Assembly (NCBI RefSeq): GCF_001591005.1
Contig: NZ_BCTY01000004.1
Coordinates: forward strand, 101,092 to 165,091
DNA length: 64,000 nt
From: Sphingomonas sanguinis NBRC 13937
GTDB taxonomy: Bacteria; Pseudomonadota; Alphaproteobacteria; Sphingomonadales; Sphingomonadaceae
Reading direction: 5' to 3'
Below the pieces are notes generated by a model that saw only the letters and a program-made list of their open reading frames with translations, was not told the DNA's origin and ran no database searches. Both the position numbers and the translations under genes were made by a program. Positions 43,170 to 51,840 of the stretch are shown one piece after another; within the stretch, counting starts at the first letter, position 1, and the number at the start of each line of letters is the position of its first letter.

Positions 43170-44117
43170 ATGCGTAAGGCTGCCATGATGTTGGGGCTGG
43201 GGGTCGCATTGGCGGCATGGAGTCCGGGACAGGCCGCGCATGCACCGATGACGCCCGGGACTATTCCATGCCAGGTGCCGCCGGGCTGGGATCAGGTTGC
43301 GGCCCAAGGCGCAAAGGTCGTGGTGTTCGGCGAGATGCACGGGACGCGCGAGGCACCGGCTTTCGTTGGCAATCTGGCCTGCGCGTTGGCTGCCAAGGGC
43401 GAGCGTGTCCTGGTCGCGGTCGAGCATGACGCCATCAATGACGACGACTTTCAAAAGGCCTGGGCGATGCCGGACGCCGCGTTCGTGCCTGCTCTGACCA
43501 AGGCTGGCTGGGCGGAGCGTGATGACGGGGTCGGCAGCGAGTCGATGCTGGCGATGCTGGTCGGGCTGCATCACGAGGCGCGGATGGGACGCAGGATCGA
43601 CATCGTCGCCTTCAACGGTGCCAAGGACGAAGCGCAAGCGCGGCAATTCGCGCAACTGCCCGGGCAGGGGCCGCACGACGCGGCGCAGGCCGAGAATATT
43701 CGCATCGCGGCGGCGTGCCAGCCTTACGACCATGTGCTGGTGCTGACGGGCAATACCCATGCCCGCAAGCGGCCGGTCACCTATACCCGCACCCCCTTCG
43801 ATCCGATGGCCATGCGACTGGCACGATCGGTTCCTGTGATCGCGTTGAACATGAAGTCGGCGGGCGGCACGTCATGGACCTGTGAGCTGAAGCCGGGGGT
43901 GGTGCCCAAGCCGCATGTGCCGATCACCGCTGCGGACGTGGAATGCGCGGCGCATCCGTTGGGTAAGGATGCCGATCTGGATCGCGCGCCGTTCATCGCG
44001 CTGGGCAGCCTGCCGGGGCAGCAGCCCGATCCGGATTATGACGGCGTCTTCTGGCTCGGCCCGGTCAGCGCCTCGCCGCCCGCCGTCCCGGCTCAGAGCC
44101 CGAAGCGGACCCCGTAG
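43170..44117 (+). CDS. Exported ChaN/EreA-like protein
   Basis: 315 residues from ATG at 43170 (GGGGAGGG just upstream; a second in-frame ATG at 43167). Signal peptide AMMLGLGVALAAWSPGQAAHA. Contains VVVFGEMHGTREAPAFVGNLA with the GE-x-HG motif of the ChaN/EreA/Tiki-type superfamily, later VLTGNTHARK. ChaN relatives bind haem, EreA relatives are esterases; neither can be assigned here. Its last 25 bp overlap the 3' end of the convergent MipA/OmpV gene. Confidence 0.65.
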   Translation: MRKAAMMLGLGVALAAWSPGQAAHAPMTPGTIPCQVPPGWDQVAAQGAKVVVFGEMHGTREAPAFVGNLACALAAKGERVLVAVEHDAINDDDFQKAWAMPDAAFVPALTKAGWAERDDGVGSESMLAMLVGLHHEARMGRRIDIVAFNGAKDEAQARQFAQLPGQGPHDAAQAENIRIAAACQPYDHVLVLTGNTHARKRPVTYTRTPFDPMAMRLARSVPVIALNMKSAGGTSWTCELKPGVVPKPHVPITAADVECAAHPLGKDADLDRAPFIALGSLPGQQPDPDYDGVFWLGPVSASPPAVPAQSPKRTP

Positions 44118-44932
44118 CCCAGGCCCAGAGTCGCCTGCATCCGCTGGCCGCGCTCGCGGATCAGCGGCGAATCGGCGGCAGGACCGCCCAGCCGCTCCAA
44201 GCTGGTGAAGAGGGTGAGGGCGCTGCGCCGGTTCAGCGGGCGGATGACGTTGCCGCCCAGGCCATAGGACAGCACGCCCCCCGCCGCGCGATAGGGGGCC
44301 AGGCCGGTGCGTGTCGACTGGGCCGGCGAGATGCCGAAATAGGTCCGCATGAACGGTACGCTGGCCACCGTCATGCGTGGCCCCGCGCTGACGATCGCGC
44401 GTCCGATCCGGGTGCGGTACGTCGCCGACAGGTCCGCGACCACGCCGTCATGGCCGCCGAAACCTTGTCGTACTTCGGCGCGTGTGCGCCAGGCGCGGCG
44501 CGGGCCGAACGACTTTTCGACAAAGCCGCCGATCTCGCCCGCCGCCTTGATATTGCCCATGCCCGCCAGGGCGTCGCTGCCCCCTGCGATCAGGAAGGGG
44601 GAGCCGCCATTACGCTCGTTCCGGCCGAAGCGGATTTTTGCCAGTGGCCCTGCGCGCCAGCCGTCGCGGTTGACCGCGTTCCACCCGATCCCATCGGGCA
44701 CCGAGGCGAAGAGCGTATCGCCATAATTCACGCGCAGGTCGGGAAAGATCGACAGCGCCATCTCCCGCGATCCCTGCCAGGCGGGGCCGAGGACCGGCGC
44801 GGCACCCAGGGTGATGATCCAGCCTGTCGGGGAGCCAGGCGCGATGCCGGGCGGCGGGGCGCTCTGACGCACCTCCTGCGCCGCGACCGGACAGGCCAGC
44901 AGCATGGCAACCCCCAGAACCATTTCACGCAT
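44093..44932 (-). CDS. MipA/OmpV family outer-membrane protein
   Basis: 279 residues. Signal peptide MREMVLGVAMLLACPVAAQ. Twelve or so amphipathic strands typical of the family: GWIITLGAAPVLGPAWQGS near the N-terminus, FPDLRVNYGDTLFAS, and a C-terminal barrel ending GYGVRFGL. Members act as murein-lytic-complex scaffolds or porins for small solutes; function here is open. Convergent overlap with the preceding gene. Confidence 0.85.
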   Translation of the reverse strand: MREMVLGVAMLLACPVAAQEVRQSAPPPGIAPGSPTGWIITLGAAPVLGPAWQGSREMALSIFPDLRVNYGDTLFASVPDGIGWNAVNRDGWRAGPLAKIRFGRNERNGGSPFLIAGGSDALAGMGNIKAAGEIGGFVEKSFGPRRAWRTRAEVRQGFGGHDGVVADLSATYRTRIGRAIVSAGPRMTVASVPFMRTYFGISPAQSTRTGLAPYRAAGGVLSYGLGGNVIRPLNRRSALTLFTSLERLGGPAADSPLIRERGQRMQATLGLGYGVRFGL

Positions 44933-45045
44933 CCGTCATCTCCCTGTCATGTTGGATAGGGCGAGAGGTCGGGCGCCGCAATGGGAAGCCCTGTCCCAGA
45001 ACTTAGCGCTTGCCCCGCCGTGCCGTCCGGGGTGAAAGGCGGGAC

Positions 45046-45636
45046 ATGGCCCATAACTCCTCCCCGCTCGTCGTCGGTATCGGCGGCACGATCGGCAGCG
45101 TCTCCTCGACCGAGCGCGCGCTTCGGACCGCGATGACGGCCGCCGCGGACGAGGGGTTCCGCACCCATGTCTTCGGCGGCGAGGATCTGGCGCGCCTGCC
45201 GCTCTACAATCCGCGCACGGCGACACGGACCGAGGCGGAGCAGGTGTTCGTGGACACGGTGCGACAGGCCTCGGCGATCATCATCGCGAGTCCGGGCTAT
45301 CATGGCAGCATCTCGGGCCTGGTGAAGAACGCGCTCGACCTGCTGGAGGAAACGGCAAAGGACGAGCGGCCCTATTTCGCCGACCTGCCCGTGGGGCTGA
45401 TCGCCACCGCCTATGGCTGGCAGGCGACCGGCTCGACGATCGCGGCGCTGCGTTCGATCGTCCATGCGCTGCGTGGCTGGCCGACGCCCTTTGCGGCGGC
45501 AGTGAACACGCAGCAGACGCGGTTCGATGACGAAGGGCGGATCAGCGACCCGGCGGTCGAGGGGCAGTTGCGCCTGGTCGGCCAACAGGTCGCCCGCTTC
45601 GCGCCGCTGGCGGGGACGATCCGCGCGTCGAATTGA
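45046..45636 (+). CDS. NADPH-dependent FMN reductase family protein
   Basis: 196 residues from ATG at 45046. Flavodoxin-like fold: GIGGTIGSVSSTERAL (phosphate loop) and SPGYHGSISGLVKNALDLLEE, the FMN contact motif of NADPH:FMN/quinone or azo reductases (SsuE/ArsH group). Cytosolic. Could supply reduced flavin to a flavoprotein partner, but it is unlinked to the halogenase-like gene at 18 kb. Confidence 0.88.
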   Translation: MAHNSSPLVVGIGGTIGSVSSTERALRTAMTAAADEGFRTHVFGGEDLARLPLYNPRTATRTEAEQVFVDTVRQASAIIIASPGYHGSISGLVKNALDLLEETAKDERPYFADLPVGLIATAYGWQATGSTIAALRSIVHALRGWPTPFAAAVNTQQTRFDDEGRISDPAVEGQLRLVGQQVARFAPLAGTIRASN

Positions 45637-45655
45637 GGGGCGGGGCCGGGATTTT

Positions 45656-45880
45656 GGTTCATGCGAAGCCGCCAAGCCGCTAAGAGTTTTATCTCGCGCG
45701 GAGGCGCGGAGGACGCGGAGAAGTATCGCGCGCGGCCGTGCGCAGTTCTCTTTCTTCGATCGCTTGAGGGGGACGGGCTGCAAGAGCCGCGAGCACGACA
45801 GCTCCGCGTCCTCCGCGCCTCTGCGCGAACCAAATCTTCTCTCTTCGCGGCATCGCGGCTTCGCGTGAGATCAATCATCT
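45656..45880. repeat. Composite CGCGGAG/CGCGAAG repeat, copy 2
   Basis: Left ATGCGAAGCCGCCAAGCCGC plus GCGCGGAGGCGCGGAGGACG; right CTCCGCGTCCTCCGCGCCTC plus CGCGGCTTCGCGTGAGATCA. Same plan as at 40497 with fewer tandem units and arms diverged by a few bases. Together with the element at 45931 it fills the 439-bp gap 45637-46075, where no gene is seen. Confidence 0.7.
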
Positions 45881-45930
45881 CATCCGCCGTCCGATCGAGT
45901 GGCGAAGTTCCGGAATTGAATAAATCCGTT

Positions 45931-46052
45931 CCCCGGCGAAGGCCGGGGCCCAGTTCCTTCCAAGCCGGTGGCGCGTCGAAACGTTGCGTGGGAGGCCAAT
46001 GCCTCGCGCACTTCGATAGTGCATAGAAACTGGACCCCGGCCTTCGCCGGGG
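45931..46052. repeat. Palindromic intergenic element, copy B
   Basis: Bounded by CCCCGGCGAAGGCCGGGG (45931-45948) and CCCCGGCCTTCGCCGGGG (46035-46052), 122 bp. Centre includes GTGGGAGGC, also found in copy D. Lies 23 bp past the tmk-like stop. Confidence 0.85.
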
Positions 46053-46075
46053 AACAGTAAGTCGTCGGGAAACAG

Positions 46076-46747
46076 CTAGCGCAAGCGTTCCGTCGCCAGC
46101 GCCGTGATCTCGTCCGCAATCGCCGCCGGATCGCGTAAGGCGCCGCCCGCCACGGTCGACACCGTCGCCCACTCGCCCAGCATCGCCCCGTCCGCCATCG
46201 CGGCGTAATTGGCGCGCACCCGCGCCTGGAGCCCCAGGTCCGCCTCATAGGCGTCATAGGTGTCGTCGGTGTAACTGCGCTTGCGCTTGCGGGCGATTAG
46301 CTCGCGCGCGACGTCGAGCGGCGTATCGAGATAGACCGACAGATGCGGGGCGGGCAGGCGGAACTGCACCGTCTCCAGCTGCTCGATCCATTGCAGCAAT
46401 GCAGGCGCCTGGTCCGCCGGGACCTGCGCCGCCTGATAGGCCATGTTCGACGCGATATAGCGGTCGAACACGATCACGTCGTGCGCTTCGGCCAGTTCGA
46501 TCAGGTGCGGGCGCGATTCGAATCGGTCGAGCGCATAGAGCGTCGCCGCCGTCTCGGGCGCGGCAGCATGGGGCAGGCGGCCCGCCAGATACTCGCCCAG
46601 CGCCCAGCCGCCGACCGTCTCGGCATAGCGCGGAAAGGACAAGGCGGCCGCCGACAGCCCGGCGGCGTTCAGCCGCTCGGTAACGGCCGCCGTCGCGGTC
46701 GCCTTGCCTGCGCCGTCCGCGCCCTCGATCGCCAGCAGGAATGCCAT
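46076..46747 (-). CDS. Thymidylate kinase-like nucleotide kinase
   Basis: 223 residues. dTMP kinase fold: P-loop EGADGAGKATATAAV, LSFPRYAET, DR-Y in FDRYIASNMAYQ, and lid RKRKRSYTDDTYDAYE. Would phosphorylate dTMP (or another deoxynucleotide) to the diphosphate. Odd: the P-loop residue after Lys15, normally Ser or Thr that binds Mg, is Ala16, with Thr17 next. Start ATG shares one base with the stop of the chorismate mutase gene, so the two are coupled. A second, canonical tmk elsewhere in the genome is likely. Confidence 0.85.
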   Translation of the reverse strand: MAFLLAIEGADGAGKATATAAVTERLNAAGLSAAALSFPRYAETVGGWALGEYLAGRLPHAAAPETAATLYALDRFESRPHLIELAEAHDVIVFDRYIASNMAYQAAQVPADQAPALLQWIEQLETVQFRLPAPHLSVYLDTPLDVARELIARKRKRSYTDDTYDAYEADLGLQARVRANYAAMADGAMLGEWATVSTVAGGALRDPAAIADEITALATERLR

Positions 46748-47025
46748 TAGCCGCGAAAGCCTTCGTGGTGGCGGATCACTTCGTCGATGATGAAGCGCAG
46801 GAATTTTTCGGAAAATTCGGGGTCCAGCTGCGCATCGCTCGCCAACTGGCGCAACCGGGCGATTTGCGACTCCTCGCGGCCGGGATCGGCGGGGGGCAGT
46901 TCATTCTCTGCCTTGTAGCGTCCGACCGCCTGGGTGATCTTGAACCGCTCGGCCAGCATGAAGACCAGCGCGGCGTCGATATTGTCGATCGACTGGCGAT
47001 AGCCGGTCAGCACGGTGTCGGACAT
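46747..47025 (-). CDS. Chorismate mutase (AroQ class)
   Basis: 92 residues from ATG at 47025 (GAGGGAG nine bases before); upstream codons in frame are ignored. Converts chorismate to prephenate for Phe and Tyr. All-helical AroQ pattern: YRQSIDNIDAALVFMLAERF, ITQAVGRYKAENELPPADPGREESQ (seen as VGRYKAENELPP), and SEKFLRFIIDEVIRHHEGF. Monofunctional. Coupled to the tmk-like gene by TAATG. Confidence 0.9.
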   Translation of the reverse strand: MSDTVLTGYRQSIDNIDAALVFMLAERFKITQAVGRYKAENELPPADPGREESQIARLRQLASDAQLDPEFSEKFLRFIIDEVIRHHEGFRG

Positions 47026-47134
47026 CGATACGTCTCCCTCTGGCGCAGCCGCGTCCCACGGCAAATTCACGCGGGCCCTTTCGCGCTTAGGCTTGCGTTC
47101 GGCAAGCGTTGTCGCCAGAGGCTCTTACCTGCCC

Positions 47135-48145
47135 ATGACCGTAACCGCCACCCGCCTCGCCAAGCCCGCGCCCTCGCTGGACCCGATGATCCGGCTGGTG
47201 GCCGACGACATGAACGCCGTGAACCAGGTCATCATCGACCGCATGGCGTCCGAAATCCCGCTGATCCCGCAACTGGCGGGCCACCTGATCGCAGGCGGCG
47301 GCAAGCGGATGCGCCCGATGCTGACGCTCGCGAGCGCACAGCTGCTGGGCTATCAGGGCACCAGCCATCACGTCCTGGCGGCGGCGGTCGAGTTCATCCA
47401 CACCGCCACGCTGCTGCACGACGATGTCGTCGACGGCTCCGACCTGCGGCGCGGACGTCGGACCGCCAACATCATCTGGGGCAATCCCGCCAGCGTGCTG
47501 GTCGGCGACTTCCTGTTCAGCCGGTCCTTCCAGTTGATGGTCGATGCGGGCAGCCTGAAGGTGCTGAACATCTTGTCGGGCGCGTCCGCTGTGATCGCCG
47601 AGGGCGAGGTGAACCAGCTGACCGCGGTGCGACAGGTTGGGCTGGCCGAGGAACGCTATCTCTCGATCATCGACGCCAAGACCGCCGCTTTGTTCGCGGC
47701 CGCCTGTCGCATCGCCGCCGTCATCGCCGACCGGCCCGAGGCGGAGGAACTGGCGTTGGAGGCCTATGGCCGGAATCTGGGCATCGCGTTCCAGCTGATC
47801 GACGATGCGATCGACTATGTGTCGGACGCAGGGACCATGGGCAAGGACGCGGGCGACGACTTCCGCGAGGGCAAGATGACCCTGCCGGTGATCCTGGCCT
47901 ATGCGCGGGCGAACGACGAAGAGCGCGCCTTCTGGAAGGACGCGGTCGAGGGACGTCGGACGTCGGACGAGGACTTCGCCCATGCCATCGCGCTGGTCCG
48001 CAAGAGCCGGGCGGTCGACGACACCATGGCCCGCGCGCGGCATTATGGTGGGCTGGCGATCGAAGCGCTGCGCGGCTTTGCCGATGGCCCGGCGAAGAGC
48101 GCGATGATCGAGGCCGTCGAATTCGCCGTCGCGCGGGCTTACTGA
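47135..48145 (+). CDS. ispB: Polyprenyl (octaprenyl-type) diphosphate synthase
   Basis: 336 residues from ATG at 47135; the frame is open upstream but overlaps the chorismate mutase start region. Makes the long isoprenoid tail for ubiquinone. FARM DD-x-x-D at D96-D97-...-D100 in LLHDDVVDG and SARM at D223-D224-...-D227 in QLIDDAIDY; GGGKRMRPML at the N-terminus binds IPP. In sphingomonads the product is probably C50 (Q10), so octaprenyl is only the family label. No clear SD; possibly leaderless or weakly translated. Confidence 0.93.
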   Translation: MTVTATRLAKPAPSLDPMIRLVADDMNAVNQVIIDRMASEIPLIPQLAGHLIAGGGKRMRPMLTLASAQLLGYQGTSHHVLAAAVEFIHTATLLHDDVVDGSDLRRGRRTANIIWGNPASVLVGDFLFSRSFQLMVDAGSLKVLNILSGASAVIAEGEVNQLTAVRQVGLAEERYLSIIDAKTAALFAAACRIAAVIADRPEAEELALEAYGRNLGIAFQLIDDAIDYVSDAGTMGKDAGDDFREGKMTLPVILAYARANDEERAFWKDAVEGRRTSDEDFAHAIALVRKSRAVDDTMARARHYGGLAIEALRGFADGPAKSAMIEAVEFAVARAY

Positions 48146-48162
48146 ACCAAATACAGGTTTGA

Positions 48163-48282
48163 CCCCGGCGAAGGCCGGGGCCCAGTTGCGGTGAACGATC
48201 GAAGGCGCAGGGGGTTAGCCTCCCCCGCCTCGCGTGGCGCGCCACCAGCTTGGTGGGACCTGGGCCCCGGCTTTCGCCGGGG
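48163..48282. repeat. Palindromic intergenic element, copy C
   Basis: CCCCGGCGAAGGCCGGGG (48163-48180) to CCCCGGCTTTCGCCGGGG (48265-48282), 120 bp, with inner palindrome TGGCGCGCCA and AAGCTTGG-like turn. Eighteen bp past the ispB stop and before hrpB. Confidence 0.85.
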
Positions 48283-48346
48283 AACTGGTGAGTGGGAAAC
48301 GGGGGAAGTCCTTCACCCCGCCCGCCAAACCTCCTATCGCCACCCC

Positions 48347-50797
48347 ATGACCCTGCCCGTCACCGCCGTCCTGCCCGATCTGCTGGCCGCGCTTGCCGAC
48401 GCCCCCAATGCCGTCCTTGTCGCGCCTCCCGGCGCGGGCAAGACCACCGCTGTCGCGCCCGCCCTACTCGACCAGCCCTGGTGCACCGGCGAAGTCCTGC
48501 TCCTGTCCCCCCGCCGCCTCGCCGCGCGCGCCGCGGCCGAGCGCATGGCCGCACTTGCCGAGGAGCCGGTCGGCCGCACCTTCGGCTATGCCACCCGCAT
48601 GGACACGAAGGTCAGCGCTGCGACCCGCGTGACCGTCGTCACCGAAGGCATCTTCGTCGCACGTATCCAGGCCGATCCCGAACTGGCGGGCGTGTCGGCG
48701 GTCCTGTTCGATGAAGTCCATGAACGCAGCCTCGATGGCGATTTCGGCCTGGCGCTGGCGCTGGATGCCCAAGCCGGGTTGCGGCCCGACCTGCGGCTGG
48801 TGGCGATGTCCGCGACGCTCGACGGTCGCCGCTTCTCCAGCCTGATGGGCGATGCGTCCGTGATCGAAAGCGAGGGGCGGAGCTATCCGCTGACACTGCG
48901 CCATCTCGGCCGGGCGGCGGAGGCGCGAATCGAGGATTCGGTCGCCGCCGCCATCCGCCGCGCGTTTAGCGAAGAAGCGGAGGGCGATATCCTCGCCTTT
49001 CTGCCCGGCACCGCCGAGATCGCGCGCACTGCCGAGCGGCTGGCGAATCTGCCCTCCGCCATCGCAATCCACGAACTCCACGGCTCGCTCGACCCGGCGG
49101 CGCAGCGCGCGGCAATCCGACGCGACCCGGGGGGGCGGCGGCGAATCGTGCTGGCTACCTCGATCGCGGAGACCAGCCTGACGCTGGATGGCGTGCGGAT
49201 CGTCGTCGATTCGGGGCTGGCCCGCCGCCCCCGCTACGACCGCGCGGCGGGGATGACTCGCCTCGTCACCGAACGCGCCAGCCAAGCCGCCGTCGTCCAG
49301 CGCGCGGGCCGCGCCGCGCGCCAGTCGCCGGGCGTGGCCTATCGGCTTTGGGAGGAAGCCGCGACGGCGGGCCTGCCACGTTTCGACCCGCCCGAAATCC
49401 TGGAGGCGGACCTGTCGGCGCTGCTGCTCGGCACCGCGCTTTGGGGCGTCAGCGACCCACGTGCGCTGCCCTGGCTCGACCCGCCGCCCGAGGCGGCCGT
49501 CAACGAAGCCCGCGCCCGCCTCACCGTGCTGGAGGCGCTGGATGAGACAGGCCGCCCGACCGCACATGGTAAGGCGATCGCGAAACTGCCGATGCCGCCG
49601 CGCCTCGCGCATATGCTGATCCGCAGCGGCGAGCGCGGGCTGGCGTCGACCGCCGCCGAGGTGGCGGTGCTGCTCGGTGAGCGCGGGATCGGCGGGCAGG
49701 ATGTCGATGTCGAACAGCGCCTGCGCCGCTGGCGGAACGAGCGTGGCCCCAAGGCGGAGGCGGCGCGGGCGATGGCGAAACGCTGGACCGGCCTCGCCCC
49801 GAAACTGGTCGAGCAGGAGGCATGGGACCATGCGGCGGGTGTGTGCCTGGCACTCGCCTATCCCGACCGGGTGGCGCGGCGGCGTGACGGCACGGGCGAG
49901 AATTGGGCGAGCGTCGGGGGCAGGGGCTTCCGGCTCGATCCCGCCTCGGGGCTGGCGAGTTCGGAATGGCTGGCGGTGGGCGAGACACAAGGCGCGGCCT
50001 CGGGCGCGCGCATCCTGTCGGCCGCCCCGCTCGACCTCGCCACCGTCGAGGCGCTGTTCGCCGACCGGATCGAGACGCGGCGCACCGTTACCTTCAACCC
50101 TGCGACCGGCGGCGTTGAGGCGTTGCGCGAACGGCGGCTGGGCGGGCTTCGCTTGTCGAGCGGCCCCGATTCGGGCGCATCCCCCGACGCCATTGCCGCG
50201 GCGCTGGTCGAGGGGGTGCGGACGCATGGCCTGTCGCTGCTGCCCTGGAGCGAAGGGGTGGGGGCTTACCGGGCGCGGGCGGCCTATGCCGGGGTAGCGC
50301 TGGACGATGAGACGCTGCTCGAACGGCTGGACGGCTGGCTGCCTGCATTGGTCGCGGGCAAGCGGCGGCTGGACGCGCTGGCGCCGGGCGCGCTGACCGA
50401 GGCGATCCGTAATCTGGTCGACTGGAACGATCAGCGGCGGATCGATTCGATGGCGCCGTCGCACTTCACCAGCCCGGCGGGCAGTAGCCATGCCATTGAT
50501 TATGCAGCCGAAGGTGGTCCGCGCGTCGAGCTTCGCGTGCAGGCGCTGTTCGGCCTTGCGGAGCATCCGGTGATCGGGACGGAGCGCGTGCCCTTGGTCC
50601 TCAGCCTGACCTCGCCCGCCGGGCGGCCGATCCAGACGACGCGTGACCTGCCCGGTTTCTGGGCGGGAAGCTGGAGCGCGGTGGCCAAGGAAATGCGCGG
50701 CCGCTATCCCCGCCATCCTTGGCCCGACGACCCTGCGGCGGCGTCGGCGACACTGCGCACGAAAAAGGCGGATGCAAGAGCCGCCGGTTCGCGATAA
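48347..50797 (+). CDS. hrpB: ATP-dependent helicase HrpB
   Basis: 816 residues from ATG at 48347. DEAH-type RNA helicase: motif I APPGAGKTTAV, motif II DEVHERSLDGDFGLAL, motif III SATLDGR, motif VI QRAGRAARQSPG. C-terminal half is the HrpB-specific region (RRIDSMAPSHFTSPAGSSH). Role in bacteria is poorly defined; RNA metabolism presumed. Next gene begins 12 bp downstream. Confidence 0.94.
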   Translation: MTLPVTAVLPDLLAALADAPNAVLVAPPGAGKTTAVAPALLDQPWCTGEVLLLSPRRLAARAAAERMAALAEEPVGRTFGYATRMDTKVSAATRVTVVTEGIFVARIQADPELAGVSAVLFDEVHERSLDGDFGLALALDAQAGLRPDLRLVAMSATLDGRRFSSLMGDASVIESEGRSYPLTLRHLGRAAEARIEDSVAAAIRRAFSEEAEGDILAFLPGTAEIARTAERLANLPSAIAIHELHGSLDPAAQRAAIRRDPGGRRRIVLATSIAETSLTLDGVRIVVDSGLARRPRYDRAAGMTRLVTERASQAAVVQRAGRAARQSPGVAYRLWEEAATAGLPRFDPPEILEADLSALLLGTALWGVSDPRALPWLDPPPEAAVNEARARLTVLEALDETGRPTAHGKAIAKLPMPPRLAHMLIRSGERGLASTAAEVAVLLGERGIGGQDVDVEQRLRRWRNERGPKAEAARAMAKRWTGLAPKLVEQEAWDHAAGVCLALAYPDRVARRRDGTGENWASVGGRGFRLDPASGLASSEWLAVGETQGAASGARILSAAPLDLATVEALFADRIETRRTVTFNPATGGVEALRERRLGGLRLSSGPDSGASPDAIAAALVEGVRTHGLSLLPWSEGVGAYRARAAYAGVALDDETLLERLDGWLPALVAGKRRLDALAPGALTEAIRNLVDWNDQRRIDSMAPSHFTSPAGSSHAIDYAAEGGPRVELRVQALFGLAEHPVIGTERVPLVLSLTSPAGRPIQTTRDLPGFWAGSWSAVAKEMRGRYPRHPWPDDPAAASATLRTKKADARAAGSR

Positions 50798-50809
50798 GGG
50801 ACTTGGATT

Positions 50810-51091
50810 ATGGCCACTGCTCGCATCTTCCAGCGCCCCAAGAACGCGATGCAATCCGGCAAGTACCGGACCGATCGCTGGCAACTCGAATTCGAACCGA
50901 CCGAGGCGAAAAAGCCCGATCCCCTGACCGGCTGGGCCGGCAGCGGCGACACGCAAGAACAGGTCCGCCTGACCTTCGCGACGCTGGAAGAGGCGATCGC
51001 CTATTGCCAGCGCGAAGGGCTCGACCATCACGTCGTGCCGACGCCGCAAAAGACGCTGAAGCTGCAAAGCTACGCCGATAACTTTCGCTGA
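50810..51091 (+). CDS. NDUFS4-like ETC complex I accessory subunit
   Basis: 93 residues. ARIFQRPKNAMQSGKYRTDRWQLEFEP and PLTGWAGSGDTQEQVRLTFATLEEAIAYCQREGL match the NDUFS4 (18-kDa) family by parts (GWAGSGDTQ, FATLEEAIAYC). In alphaproteobacteria this is an accessory subunit of NADH:quinone oxidoreductase, encoded away from the nuo operon. Clear SD GGACTTGG less than ideal. Confidence 0.9.
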   Translation: MATARIFQRPKNAMQSGKYRTDRWQLEFEPTEAKKPDPLTGWAGSGDTQEQVRLTFATLEEAIAYCQREGLDHHVVPTPQKTLKLQSYADNFR

Positions 51092-51152
51092 TGTTCGAGC
51101 GCTCCGGTCACGGCCGGGGCGCTTTTTCTTTCGCGCGCAGCGCTTGAGAGGG

Positions 51153-51308
51153 TTGGTTCGCGCAGAGGCGGCGTGTCTGGTAGCATCGGGCGCGCATGAC
51201 AAACGGCCGGTTGAAGAGATATTTCGCTGCCGCGAATACGACATCTCCGCGCCTCCGCGCCTCCGCGCGATAAATCGTCTTCGCGTCCTCGCGGCTTCGC
51301 GTGAACTC
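51153..51308. repeat. Composite CGCGGAG/CGCGAAG repeat, copy 3 (partial)
   Basis: Left GGTTCGCGCAGAGGCGG; right CTCCGCGCCTCCGCGCCTC then TCTTCGCGTCCTCGCGGC and TTCGCGTGA. The outer left CGAAG arm is missing compared with 40497. Ends at the Nudix stop codon. Confidence 0.65.
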
Positions 51309-51840
51309 AAAAGCCCAGTATGCCGCCACCCAGCAGCAAGAGCAGCTTGGCATCGACCGCCACGCCCGCCGTGCGGCGTTCGGCGATGAAGGCGGAAACC
51401 TCGGACAGCTTCACCCGGTGCACGACGATCTGCTCGTCCGAATCGCCACCGCCTTCGCCGACCTTCACCAGCCCGGTGGCCCGGACCAAAGTGAAACGCT
51501 CCGACGTCATGCCCGGCGAGGAACAGAATTCCCCCAGCGCCTCGATCCGGGCGGGGCGATAGCCGGTTTCCTCCTCCAGCTCGCGCGCGGCGCCGTCCAG
51601 CACCGCTTCGCCCTCGGTCTCGTCACCGATCAGACCGGCGGGCATTTCCAGGCAGGTCACGCCCAGCGGGATGCGGAACTGCTCGACCAGCAGGATATGC
51701 CCGTCCTCGATCGCCAGGATGACGGCGGCGCGGATGTCGCGCGGGCGGTCGGCATATTCCCAGGTGCCGCGCTTGCGGAGCGTGAGGAACCGCCCCTCGG
51801 CCAGGGTTTCGAGGGGGGCGTCCATACGGGGATCGGTCAT
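51307..51840 (-). CDS. NUDIX hydrolase (ADP-ribose pyrophosphatase-like)
   Basis: 177 residues from ATG at 51840. Nudix box G-x5-E-x7-REUxEExGU is exact: GDETEGEAVLDGAARELEEETGY. Upstream WEYADRPRDIRAAVILAIEDGH and LVEQFRIPLGVTCLEMPAG fit the ADP-ribose/NudF-like branch with EQFRxP and ExPAG. Hydrolyses a nucleoside diphosphate-X. Start overlaps the TPM gene stop (ATGA); last gene of the lemA-TPM-TPM-nudix operon. Confidence 0.92.
   Translation of the reverse strand: MTDPRMDAPLETLAEGRFLTLRKRGTWEYADRPRDIRAAVILAIEDGHILLVEQFRIPLGVTCLEMPAGLIGDETEGEAVLDGAARELEEETGYRPARIEALGEFCSSPGMTSERFTLVRATGLVKVGEGGGDSDEQIVVHRVKLSEVSAFIAERRTAGVAVDAKLLLLLGGGILGF

Noticed and set aside
48464..51310. 948-codon open frame opposite hrpB and the NDUFS4-like gene
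   Set aside because: HrpB has all helicase motifs on the other strand; this frame is Arg/Gln-rich without motifs.
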